Assembly (NCBI GenBank): GCA_017537175.1
Contig: JAFYLH010000032.1
Coordinates: forward strand, 1-64,000
Length of the DNA stretch: 64,000 nucleotides
Direction: 5' to 3'
Source of the DNA: Clostridia bacterium
GTDB lineage: Bacteria; Bacillota; Clostridia; Oscillospirales; CAG-272
A program made the translations under genes and the position numbers. This document shows positions 17,831-27,081 of this stretch, in pieces. The first letter of the stretch is position 1. Each line of letters opens with the position of its first letter. The notes below the pieces were generated by a model. The model was not told the DNA's origin. It saw only the letters and a list, made by a program, of their open reading frames with translations, and ran no database searches.

Positions 17831-20041
17831 ATGGAAATCCAATATGTAATAATTAACTTTCTGATACTTGCGGCTCTTATAATCATTTTCTTTGGTAAGA
17901 CAATTATCGGAATGTTTAAAAACCGCCGTCAGGCGATACTGCATGATCTGGATGAAGCCGAGAAGCTTGAAAAATCAGAGCCTCCGGTCTTTGAGGAGCC
18001 TGTGTTTGAGGAGAACACCTCCGAGGACAAGGGTCAGCTCTATGAGGCCAAAAAGCAGACCGATGAAAAGCTTGCGGATATTCAGGCATTTGCAGAACGC
18101 GAGTGCAAGGAAATGCGCCGCCTGATGATACAGAAAACAAGAAAAAAATTCTTTGATACACTTAAGACCTCTGTTGCCGAGGTCTTTGTCCGCGAGCCTT
18201 ATCTTTCTGCCATGAGAGCTAAGGAGCCCGAACAGATAGACAAAATACTGTCTATGATAAAGCTCACTCCCGGTGATATGTCATATCTGCATCGTTACGG
18301 TGTGCTTTATGTTACCCTTACCTCGGCATATACTCTTGATGAGGCTTTGGTTAAAAAGGTAGACGAGGCTACGACAAGATTGGTCGGGGCGGTTGACAAA
18401 AAGACCTCTCTTTGGGTCAAGGTAGACCCAAGCCTTATAGGGGGTCTGCGCCTTCGTATAGGTGATACCGTTTATGACGGCACCGTTCTTGACGAGATAT
18501 ACCATTATCACGACAGGGTCAAAAAGGAGCCTGTAACAAGCGAGGATACCTACGGTGAGGTCTATGCCGCATTTGCAAGTCAGGCAAGGATCCACGATCC
18601 CGCCATCCGTACCTACCAGCTTGGCCGTGTTATACAGATATCCGACGGTATCTGTTGGATGGACGGTCTTGCCGACATTATGTACGGCGAGGTGGTGGAG
18701 TTTGATTGCGGCGAGCGCGGTATGGTGCTGGATATCCAGCCCGAGCGCATAGGCTGTGTTATCTTTGGCGAATACGAGCATATCGACAGCGGAAGCCCTG
18801 TAAGGCGCGTAGGCAGAATTGCCTCGGTTCCCGTAGGCGAAGGACTTTTGGGCAGAGTAGTCGATCACAGAGGAAATCCCGTAGACGGCGAGGGATATAT
18901 ATATTACAGCGAAAAGAGACCTATCGAATGTAAGGCTCCGGGTATACTTGACCGTGCGGCAGTGGATACACCTTTGCATACCGGTATCAAGGCAATCGAT
19001 GCCCTTGTTCCCATAGGCCGCGGCCAGCGAGAGCTTATTATCGGTGACCGACAGACGGGTAAGTCTGCAATTGCCGTTGATGCCATAATCAATCAAAAGG
19101 GCAAGGATGTTATCTGTATCTATGTTGCCATAGGACAAAAGGATACAACCATTGCCGACATCAAGGATAAGCTTGTCAAGTACGGAGCTATGGAATATAC
19201 CACAATAGTTGCCGCTCCCGCCTCGGGCTCTGCGGCGACCCAGTATATTGCGCCCTTTGCGGGTACGGCCATGGCAGAATACTTTATGTATTCGGGCAAG
19301 GATGTGCTTATAGTTTATGACGATCTTTCAAAGCACGCGGTGGCATACCGTGAGCTTTCACTTCTTTTGCACCGACCCTCCGGCCGTGAGGCATATCCCG
19401 GAGATATATTCTATCTGCACTCCAGACTTCTTGAGAGAAGTGCTCACCTTTCAGCCGAGCTTGGCGGCGGCTCTATAACCGCCCTGCCTATTATCGAAAC
19501 TCTTGCAGGTGACATTTCGGCCTATATTCCCACCAATGTAATTTCCATAACAGACGGTCAGATATTCCTTGAGGCAGAGCTGTTCCACGAGGGACAGAGG
19601 CCTGCTATCAATGTGGGTCTGTCGGTATCCCGTGTGGGAGGCGCGGCACAGACAAAGCTGCTTAAGCAGATGGCGTCGAGCCTCAGAACCAAGCTTGCAC
19701 AGTACCGTGAGCTTGCCGACTTTACCCAGTTAGGCTCTGATATTGACGAGACCACCCGCAGCGCTCTCAACTCGGGCGCAAGGCTTATGGAGGCACTCAA
19801 GCAGAACAGATATCAGCCTCTGGAGGACTGGAAGCAGGCGCTATTGCTCTTTGCGGTGTCACAGGGCTTTGCGGATGATGTTCCCATATCCGAAACCGAC
19901 ATATACGAAAAGGGCCTGTTCTCTTATTTTGAATCAGAGCATATGCCCCTTGTCCGTAAGCTTAAAACAGGCGCAAAGGCGGACCCTGATCTTTTGGGTA
20001 AGCTCAGAGCCGCGCTTATGAAATACAATAAGGGTGAATAG
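17831..20041 (+). CDS. atpA: Fused ATP synthase b'-delta-alpha subunit
   Basis: A 736-aa single frame; a normal alpha subunit is about 500 aa. Residues 4-27 are a membrane helix, and about 30-110 a charged b-like stalk. Residues about 110-225 resemble delta/OSCP, ending with its signature (SLIGGLRLRIGDTVYDGTVL, 201-220). Residues about 255-736 are a full alpha subunit with Walker A GDRQTGKS (405-412) and the PAxGSAATQYIAP region. No separate atpH exists in the operon. No in-frame ATG lies between residues 151 and 276, so alpha cannot readily be made alone. Domain order matches mycobacterial b-delta plus an alpha extension. The alpha and delta assignments are firm; use as one chain in the assembled enzyme is inference. 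Confidence 0.88.
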   Translation: MEIQYVIINFLILAALIIIFFGKTIIGMFKNRRQAILHDLDEAEKLEKSEPPVFEEPVFEENTSEDKGQLYEAKKQTDEKLADIQAFAERECKEMRRLMIQKTRKKFFDTLKTSVAEVFVREPYLSAMRAKEPEQIDKILSMIKLTPGDMSYLHRYGVLYVTLTSAYTLDEALVKKVDEATTRLVGAVDKKTSLWVKVDPSLIGGLRLRIGDTVYDGTVLDEIYHYHDRVKKEPVTSEDTYGEVYAAFASQARIHDPAIRTYQLGRVIQISDGICWMDGLADIMYGEVVEFDCGERGMVLDIQPERIGCVIFGEYEHIDSGSPVRRVGRIASVPVGEGLLGRVVDHRGNPVDGEGYIYYSEKRPIECKAPGILDRAAVDTPLHTGIKAIDALVPIGRGQRELIIGDRQTGKSAIAVDAIINQKGKDVICIYVAIGQKDTTIADIKDKLVKYGAMEYTTIVAAPASGSAATQYIAPFAGTAMAEYFMYSGKDVLIVYDDLSKHAVAYRELSLLLHRPSGREAYPGDIFYLHSRLLERSAHLSAELGGGSITALPIIETLAGDISAYIPTNVISITDGQIFLEAELFHEGQRPAINVGLSVSRVGGAAQTKLLKQMASSLRTKLAQYRELADFTQLGSDIDETTRSALNSGARLMEALKQNRYQPLEDWKQALLLFAVSQGFADDVPISETDIYEKGLFSYFESEHMPLVRKLKTGAKADPDLLGKLRAALMKYNKGE

Positions 20042-20043
20042 CC

Positions 20044-20865
20044 ATGCCCGCGGTACAGAACTTAAAAAAACAGCTTCGCGGTATCCGTTCCACGAGGAAG
20101 CTGACAAAGGCTATGAAGACGGTATCCACCGTCAAGTTTTCCAAGCTCAACGGCATTTACAGTGATTTTTCTCTTTACGGCAGAGAGTGTACAAGCATAT
20201 ATACCAAGTATGAAGCAAGCTTTGCCCATGTCCTGCCTGCCGCAGATGAAGACGCCCCCGTGCTGGTAGTGGTAATTGCGGCAAACAAGGGTATGTGCGG
20301 CAGCTTTAACACCGAGCTTTTAAGCTTTGCCATGAATCAGCTTGAGGATATGGGTGAGTACAGGCTTGTTACCGTAGGTAAAAAGGCAGGAAGCTATTTT
20401 AATAAAAAGAATATCCCCGTAGACAAGGAATATATCCTTGATGATATTCCCGCCTATGAGGATACGGCAGCTCTGCTTGACGATATAACTCTTTGGCGCG
20501 CTGAGGGCAGGGTGTCCGGGGTAAGGATCATATATTCCCGCTATGTCAATATGGTACATCAGATCCCTTCTGTATGCGAGCTTTTTTCGGCAAAGGAAAG
20601 GGACAGCGATAAGCCTGAGGTTCTGTTTGCTCCCGACAGGGAAACAGTCATTACAAGGACGGCAAATACCGTGCTTGGAGCGGTGATATACGAGCCGATA
20701 TTGGAAACAGCCCTGGGCGCACAGGCAGCGACACTTATGACAATGCGCTCTGCCTATGATACCGCAACCGAGTATTGCGAAAAATTAGAGGGCGAGATCA
20801 ACCGTCTGCGCCAAAGCGCGGTTACGGCAGATGTTATTGAAACATCAGGCGAAGCAGATTTTTAA
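20044..20865 (+). CDS. atpG: ATP synthase F1 subunit gamma
   Basis: A 273-aa central-stalk subunit. The N-terminal coiled-coil motif (LRGIRSTRKLTKAMKTVSTVK) and IAANKGMCGSFN are characteristic. The C-terminal helix (EINRLRQSAVTADVIE) is recognisable but diverges from the usual NxxRQxxIT pattern (Arg-Gln-Ser-Ala-Val-Thr here). It starts 3 bp after the fused alpha gene. Confidence 0.92.
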   Translation: MPAVQNLKKQLRGIRSTRKLTKAMKTVSTVKFSKLNGIYSDFSLYGRECTSIYTKYEASFAHVLPAADEDAPVLVVVIAANKGMCGSFNTELLSFAMNQLEDMGEYRLVTVGKKAGSYFNKKNIPVDKEYILDDIPAYEDTAALLDDITLWRAEGRVSGVRIIYSRYVNMVHQIPSVCELFSAKERDSDKPEVLFAPDRETVITRTANTVLGAVIYEPILETALGAQAATLMTMRSAYDTATEYCEKLEGEINRLRQSAVTADVIETSGEADF

Positions 20866-22362
<1,497 letters not shown>

Positions 22363-22365
22363 GCT

Positions 22366-22659
22366 ATGCTGACATTAAGGATAGTTACAAAGCAGGGCAC
22401 AAGCCAAAGCATTGAATGTGATTCGGTACATTTAAGCGTTGTGGACGATGTTTTGGGCGAGGGCGGCGGCAGTATGGGAATCCGCACAGGACATATAAGG
22501 TCGCTTATTTCGGTGGACAAGGGCCCCGTGACAGCATATCTTAACGGAAAAGAGATATTCTCTGCCAATGTGGGTGTGGGATTTGCTACGGTGGAGAATG
22601 ATACGGTTACAATAGTAACGGAAAGAATGCAGACTGCAGAATGCAGAATGCAGAATTAA
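22366..22659 (+). CDS. atpC: ATP synthase F1 subunit epsilon, N-terminal domain only
   Basis: A 97-aa protein holding only the epsilon beta-sandwich (GxMGIRTGHIRSLIS, then FSANVGVGFATVENDTVTIV). The usual C-terminal helical hairpin, which inhibits ATP hydrolysis in many bacteria, is missing. The last ten residues (MQTAECRMQN) are encoded by an AATGCAG tandem repeat that also supplies the TAA stop. The truncation may therefore follow insertion of the repeat. It is the last gene of the operon, 3 bp after atpD. Confidence 0.88.
   Translation: MLTLRIVTKQGTSQSIECDSVHLSVVDDVLGEGGGSMGIRTGHIRSLISVDKGPVTAYLNGKEIFSANVGVGFATVENDTVTIVTERMQTAECRMQN
22629..22659. repeat. AATGCAG tandem repeat at the 3' end of atpC
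   Basis: Four near-copies of a 7-mer (GCAGACT, GCAGAAT, GCAGAAT, GCAGAAT) run into TAA, the atpC stop. This is the class seen at 6887, 20868, 29641, 35480, 48890 and 57815. Confidence 0.6.
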
Positions 22660-22662
22660 GGT

Positions 22663-22689
22663 AAAAAACCTCCCGAAAGGGAGGTTTTT
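22663..22689 (+). terminator. Terminator of the ATP synthase operon
   Basis: AAAAAACCTCCC-GAAA-GGGAGGTTTTT follows the atpC stop by 3 nt. An almost identical hairpin lies at 22778. Confidence 0.85.
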
Positions 22690-22710
22690 GTTTATATTAA
22701 TAATCTATAT

Positions 22711-22777
22711 CCTCGTGTGTTGGCAAACAGTTTTAGTTGAAGCTCACCCGAAGTTCAGGTGCAGGAATTATTCCTGC
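22711..22777. repeat. 67-bp palindrome-ended repeat, copy E1
   Basis: It begins CCTCGTGTG, contains AAACAGTTTTAGTTGAAGCT and CACCCGAA, and ends with the palindrome GCAGGAATTATTCCTGC. Copies E2 (22832) and E3 (29748) have the same order of blocks; their end palindrome differs by paired substitutions. Confidence 0.65.
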
Positions 22778-22800
22778 AACCTCCCGAAAGGGAGGTTTTT
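22778..22800. terminator. Second copy of the atp terminator hairpin
   Basis: AACCTCCC-GAAA-GGGAGGTTTTT repeats the terminator at 22663 directly after copy E1. Terminator and repeat together look tandemly duplicated. Confidence 0.7.
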
Positions 22801-22831
22801 GTTATTTATTGATAATTTAGATTAAGTTTCA

Positions 22832-22898
22832 CCCTCGTGTGATTGTAAACAGCTTTAACTGAGCTTCACCCGATTATAGGTGCAGGGGTTACCCCTGC
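22832..22898. repeat. 67-bp palindrome-ended repeat, copy E2, supplying a stop codon
   Basis: It shares CCTCGTGTG, AAACAGCTTTAACTGAGCTT and CACCCGATTA with the other copies. It ends in GCAGGGGTTACCCCTGC (22882-22898). On the minus strand this palindrome encodes the last residues (Gln-Gly) and TAA stop of the ABC-F gene. Confidence 0.7.
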
Positions 22899-24484
22899 CC
22901 AAACATTTCCTCTACATAGGAGTCATAATTTGTCTGCTTATCGTAGAAGTGGCCGGGAGTTACGTCGATGATACGGTTAGCGATAGTTTCGGTGAACTGG
23001 TGGTCGTGAGAGCAGAAGAGGATAGTCTCAGTAAACTCTGTCAGACCCTTGTTGAGAGCCTGAATAGACTCAAGGTCGAGGTGGTCGGTAGGCTCGTCGA
23101 GGATGAGGACGTTTGCAGCCTCAAGCATCATCTTACAGAGCATACATCTTACTCTCTCACCACCCGAAAGTACCTTTGCGCTCTTTGCAGCCTCGTCACC
23201 TGAGAAGAGGAGCCTGCCAAGCCAGCCGCGCACGTCTGCCTCGTATACAAGGTCGCTGTAGTTGCGTACCCAGTCGATAAGGCTGTCCTCACAGCCGTCA
23301 AAGTACTTTGAGTTGTCGGTGGGGAAGTAGGACTGACTGGTGGTAACACCCCACTTGATCTCGCCCTCATCAGGCTCCATCTCGCCTGCAAGGATAGAGA
23401 AAAGTGTGGTTCTTGCCACAGGGTCGGAGCCAACAAAAGCAACCTTATCGTCAGGACGGATGATAAAGCTTACGTTGTCAAGAACCTTGCGGTCACCGAT
23501 GGTCTTTGAGAGGTTGGTAACGGTAAGTACCTCGTTACCGATCTCACGGGTAGGCTTGAAGGCAATGTAGGGGAAGCGTCTTGAAGAAACCTCTTCAGCC
23601 TCAAGGGATATATTGTCAAGCAGCTTCTTACGGCTGGTAGCCTGCTTGTGCTTACTTGCGTTTGCAGAGAATCGGGAGATAAATTCCTGAAGCTCCTTGA
23701 TCTTCTGCTCAGCCTTCTTGTTCTGCTCCTTGATCTGACGCTGTCTGATCTGGGTGTACTCAAACCAGAAGTCGTAGTTACCTACAACGGTAGTGATCTT
23801 ACCGAAGTCAACGTCAACGATGTGTGTACAGATCTTGTTTAAGAAGTGACGGTCGTGGGATACAACGATGACTGTGTTGGGGAAGTCTATAAGGAAGTCC
23901 TCAAGCCATGCAATGGTCTCAAGGTCAAGATGGTTTGTAGGCTCGTCCATTAAGAGAATGTCGGGGTTGCCGAAGAGTGCCTGTGCAAGAAGCACCTTAA
24001 CCTTGATGTCAGCGGGACACTCTGCCATCTGCATATAGTGATACTCGCTTGTGATGCCAAGGGAGTTGAGAAGGATCTCGGCATCAGACTCTGCGGTCCA
24101 GCCGTCAAGCTCAGCAAAGCGTTCTTCAAGGTCGCAGAGGATCATACCCTCTTCCTCGGTCATTTCTTCCTTAGAGTAGTAGTACTCCTTCTTGTCCATG
24201 ATGTCGCAGAGCTCGGTGTTGCCGAGAATTACGGTCTTGAGAACAGTATGCTCATCGAACATAAAGTGGTCCTGCTTAAGTACAGACATTCTTTCCTTGG
24301 GATCGCGGTACACCTCGCCCGAGGTAGACTCGATCTCGCCGGAAAGGATCTTTAAGAGTGTGGACTTACCTGCACCGTTTGCACCGATAATGCCGTAGCA
24401 GTTACCGGGGGTAAAGGAGAGGTTAGCGTTTTTAAATAATGTTCTTCCACCATACTGAAGTGAGAGGTCGTTTGTTGAAATCAT
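22889..24484 (-). CDS. ABC-F family ATPase (YbiT/YkpA-like)
   Basis: A 531-aa soluble protein with two ABC domains and no membrane segments, typical of ABC-F factors that act on ribosomes. Domain 1 has Walker A GANGAGKST and MDEPTNHLD. Domain 2 has signature LSGGERVRCML and LDEPTDHLD. Two sites are degenerate: the domain 1 signature reads ECPADIK, and the domain 2 Walker A reads GSDPVARTT with Arg for Lys. The YbiT-like subgroup shows similar changes in domain 2. The C-terminal GQG-stop comes from the repeat at 22882. Convergent with the atp operon. Confidence 0.88.
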   Translation of the reverse strand: MISTNDLSLQYGGRTLFKNANLSFTPGNCYGIIGANGAGKSTLLKILSGEIESTSGEVYRDPKERMSVLKQDHFMFDEHTVLKTVILGNTELCDIMDKKEYYYSKEEMTEEEGMILCDLEERFAELDGWTAESDAEILLNSLGITSEYHYMQMAECPADIKVKVLLAQALFGNPDILLMDEPTNHLDLETIAWLEDFLIDFPNTVIVVSHDRHFLNKICTHIVDVDFGKITTVVGNYDFWFEYTQIRQRQIKEQNKKAEQKIKELQEFISRFSANASKHKQATSRKKLLDNISLEAEEVSSRRFPYIAFKPTREIGNEVLTVTNLSKTIGDRKVLDNVSFIIRPDDKVAFVGSDPVARTTLFSILAGEMEPDEGEIKWGVTTSQSYFPTDNSKYFDGCEDSLIDWVRNYSDLVYEADVRGWLGRLLFSGDEAAKSAKVLSGGERVRCMLCKMMLEAANVLILDEPTDHLDLESIQALNKGLTEFTETILFCSHDHQFTETIANRIIDVTPGHFYDKQTNYDSYVEEMFGQG

Positions 24485-24498
24485 TTATATATTTCCTT

Positions 24499-25125
24499 TC
24501 ATCTGAAAATCTGCATTCTTTCGTTATATATTTCTTTTCTTATAATTCTGTGATCCGTGCAGTCTGTTAATGCCATAACCTGCTCGGGGTTAAGGTAGTG
24601 GTCTTGGTCTGCACAGCCAAGGATCATTATCTTATCACCCTTGACCTCGATAGACTTGATACGTTCCTTTATATCAATTTCTATCTCGCCCTTTTTGGAG
24701 TGCTTTTTGATCATAACCTTTTCGGCATCCAGTACCGAAAGGTCATAGGGCTCATAGGGAGTTACCTCATAGAGGGAATATTTTATATCCTGGAACTTCA
24801 TCTTGGGATAATAAACCTCTGTTATTGCCATATCGGGGGTAAGCGCAGCACCCAGACGGCTCTTTATCTCCTCAAAATCCATATGCTCGGTGATCTTGAT
24901 GTCAACGAACTCGCATACACTCTCTGTACCAAGGGACAGAGGCAGGGAGAACACCATCTTGATATGGGGGTTAAAGCCCTCGGTGTACCATACGGGGATA
25001 CCTGCACGGGTAAGGGCGGTTTTCATTGTACGGCAGAGATCAAGGTGAGAGATGAACTTTAAAACATTCATTTTTTCAAACTTGATCCTTACCCAGCAGG
25101 GGTAGGTTATATTTTGGGACAGCAT
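24499..25125 (-). CDS. DUF2344 (TIGR03936) radical-SAM-linked protein
   Basis: A 208-aa protein of the family usually encoded beside, or fused to, a B12-binding radical SAM protein. The family-typical N-terminus (FISHLDLCRTMKTALTRAGI) and YTEGFNPHIKMVFSLPLSLG are clear. Its biochemical role is not established. It overlaps the radical SAM gene by 19 bp, and GGGAGGTGAAAATTC precedes its ATG inside that gene. The tight coupling supports a common function. Confidence 0.85.
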   Translation of the reverse strand: MLSQNITYPCWVRIKFEKMNVLKFISHLDLCRTMKTALTRAGIPVWYTEGFNPHIKMVFSLPLSLGTESVCEFVDIKITEHMDFEEIKSRLGAALTPDMAITEVYYPKMKFQDIKYSLYEVTPYEPYDLSVLDAEKVMIKKHSKKGEIEIDIKERIKSIEVKGDKIMILGCADQDHYLNPEQVMALTDCTDHRIIRKEIYNERMQIFR

Positions 25126-26954
25126 GAATTTTCACCTCCCAGCTTATTTGCACCGCAGCCTGAGCATTTTTCTACACAGTTGGGTGTGGGTCGCTCTTCA
25201 TAAGCCGCCTTCTTTTCACGAAGCAGGAATGCCTTTGTTACACCGATATCAATTATATCCCAGGGCAGGATCTCATCATCGGCAAAATGACGGTTTGCAT
25301 AGAATGAGGGGTCAATGTCAACAGAGGCAAATACCTCCATCCACTTTTCGTAGTTAAAATATTCGTCCCAGGAGTCAAACATCATACCCTGTTTGTGGGC
25401 TTCGAGTATTGCCTTGGAAAGGCGTCTGTCACCGCGGGCAAAAACCGCTTCAAGACGAGATACCTTTGCCTCGTGCCAGTTGTATTTTATCTTGCGGTTG
25501 GTAATGCAGGAGCCTAAATACTTCTGTTTTTCAAGCAGAGTATCAAGGTCGTCCTGACCCTCCCACTGGAAGGGGGTAAAGGGCTTGGGTATAAAGGAAG
25601 CCACGCTTATGGTAACCTGCGGAGGCTTACCGCCCTTTTTGCGGTCGGGGTTGGTATAGTAGGCATCAAGCACATGCTCTGCCATTTCGGCAATACCCTT
25701 GAGGTCCTCGTTGGTCTCGGTGGGTAAGCCAAGCATAAAGTAGAGCTTTACAAGGCTCTTGCCGCCGCCAAAGGCTATTTTTGCGGCATTCATAAGATCC
25801 TCTTCGCAAACGCCCTTGTTTATAACATCGCGGAGGCGCTGTGTTCCCGCCTCGGGAGCAAAGGTAAGACCTGAGGAGCGAACCGAAGAGATACGGTCCA
25901 TAAGCTCCTTTGAAAATGAGTCTATACGCAGGGAGGGTAAGGACATACTTACCTTCTTTTCCTCTGTCCAGCAGAGCAGAGTATCGCAAAGCTCTTCGAG
26001 ATAGGGATAGTCGGAAATTGAAAGGGAGGTCAGGGACATCTCATCATAGCCGCAGTTTTTGTAAAGGGTCTTTGCCTGCTCGTTTAATACCTCAACGCTC
26101 TTACGGCGCACCGGTCTGAAGAGATTTCCCGCCTGACAGAAGCGGCATCCGCGGTAACAGCCGCGGCATACCTCAAGCATTATACGGTCATGGACTGTTT
26201 CGATATAGGGCATAACCACCTTTTCGGGGAAGAATGCCTTGTCCATATCCTCTACTATTCTCTTTTTTATCTTTGTGGGGATATCATCGTATATGGGAGC
26301 ATACTCTCTGATGCTGCCATCCTCATTGTAGCTTACTGTATAAAGTGAAGGAACATAGAAGCCGGGGATCTTTGCCGCCTCGTGGAGAAAGGCCTCACGG
26401 GTGTAGGTGCCGGCATCCTTCATCTCGATATAAAGTCTTGTTACCTCGGGCAGAGCCTCCTCGCCCTCTCCTATAGAGAAGATGTCAAAGAAGTCAGCCA
26501 CAGGCTCGGCATTGTAGGCACAGGGACCACCGCCTATGATGATGGGATGCTCCTCGCCGCGTTCGGATGCCATAAGGGGTATTCCGCCCAGTTCCAGCAT
26601 AGTCAGAACATTGGTATAGCAAAGCTCGTACTGCAGGGTAAAGGCAACAAAGTCAAACTCTGATATAGGGTCACCGCTTTCAAGAGCATAAAGGGGGATG
26701 TTGTTTTCACGCATCTGCGCCTGCATATCCTCCCAGGGGCAGTAGCATCTTTCACACCAGATATCGGGATAGGAGTTAAGCGAGCCGTAGAGTATACGCA
26801 TACCAAGGTTACTCATACCTATCTCATAGGTATCGGGAAAGCAGAACGCCCATCTTGCCTTTATATCATTTTTATTTTTTAATATTTGTCCGTATTCCCC
26901 GCCGATATATCTGCCGGGCTTTGAGACCTTTTTTAAAATCTTATCTGAAACCAT
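25107..26954 (-). CDS. B12-binding-like radical SAM protein (TIGR03960 family)
   Basis: A 615-aa protein with an N-terminal cobalamin-binding-like region. The radical SAM core carries the [4Fe-4S] motif CYRGCRFC near residue 265, and the C-terminus has a cysteine cluster (CVEKCSGCG, then CC). TIGR03960 proteins occur with DUF2344 proteins in Clostridia, and the substrate is not known to me. It begins a two-gene operon. The Shine-Dalgarno before ATG 26954 is weak. Confidence 0.87.
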   Translation of the reverse strand: MVSDKILKKVSKPGRYIGGEYGQILKNKNDIKARWAFCFPDTYEIGMSNLGMRILYGSLNSYPDIWCERCYCPWEDMQAQMRENNIPLYALESGDPISEFDFVAFTLQYELCYTNVLTMLELGGIPLMASERGEEHPIIIGGGPCAYNAEPVADFFDIFSIGEGEEALPEVTRLYIEMKDAGTYTREAFLHEAAKIPGFYVPSLYTVSYNEDGSIREYAPIYDDIPTKIKKRIVEDMDKAFFPEKVVMPYIETVHDRIMLEVCRGCYRGCRFCQAGNLFRPVRRKSVEVLNEQAKTLYKNCGYDEMSLTSLSISDYPYLEELCDTLLCWTEEKKVSMSLPSLRIDSFSKELMDRISSVRSSGLTFAPEAGTQRLRDVINKGVCEEDLMNAAKIAFGGGKSLVKLYFMLGLPTETNEDLKGIAEMAEHVLDAYYTNPDRKKGGKPPQVTISVASFIPKPFTPFQWEGQDDLDTLLEKQKYLGSCITNRKIKYNWHEAKVSRLEAVFARGDRRLSKAILEAHKQGMMFDSWDEYFNYEKWMEVFASVDIDPSFYANRHFADDEILPWDIIDIGVTKAFLLREKKAAYEERPTPNCVEKCSGCGANKLGGENSCCPKI

Positions 26955-27057
26955 TTACTAATTCTGCCTGAGGCAGAGCCTCTTGGCACTCCCTTCGGTC
27001 GCAATTCATAATTTTCAATTTATATAAGCGAAGTGATTTTGACATTACATCAAACAA

Positions 27058-27076
27058 GGCGCACGCACAGTGCGCC
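27058..27076 (-). terminator. Terminator after the large membrane protein gene
   Basis: GGCGCAC-GCACA-GTGCGCC sits 5 nt past the stop codon at 27082. It is followed on the minus strand by TTGTTTGATG. Confidence 0.6.
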
Positions 27077-27081
27077 CTATT

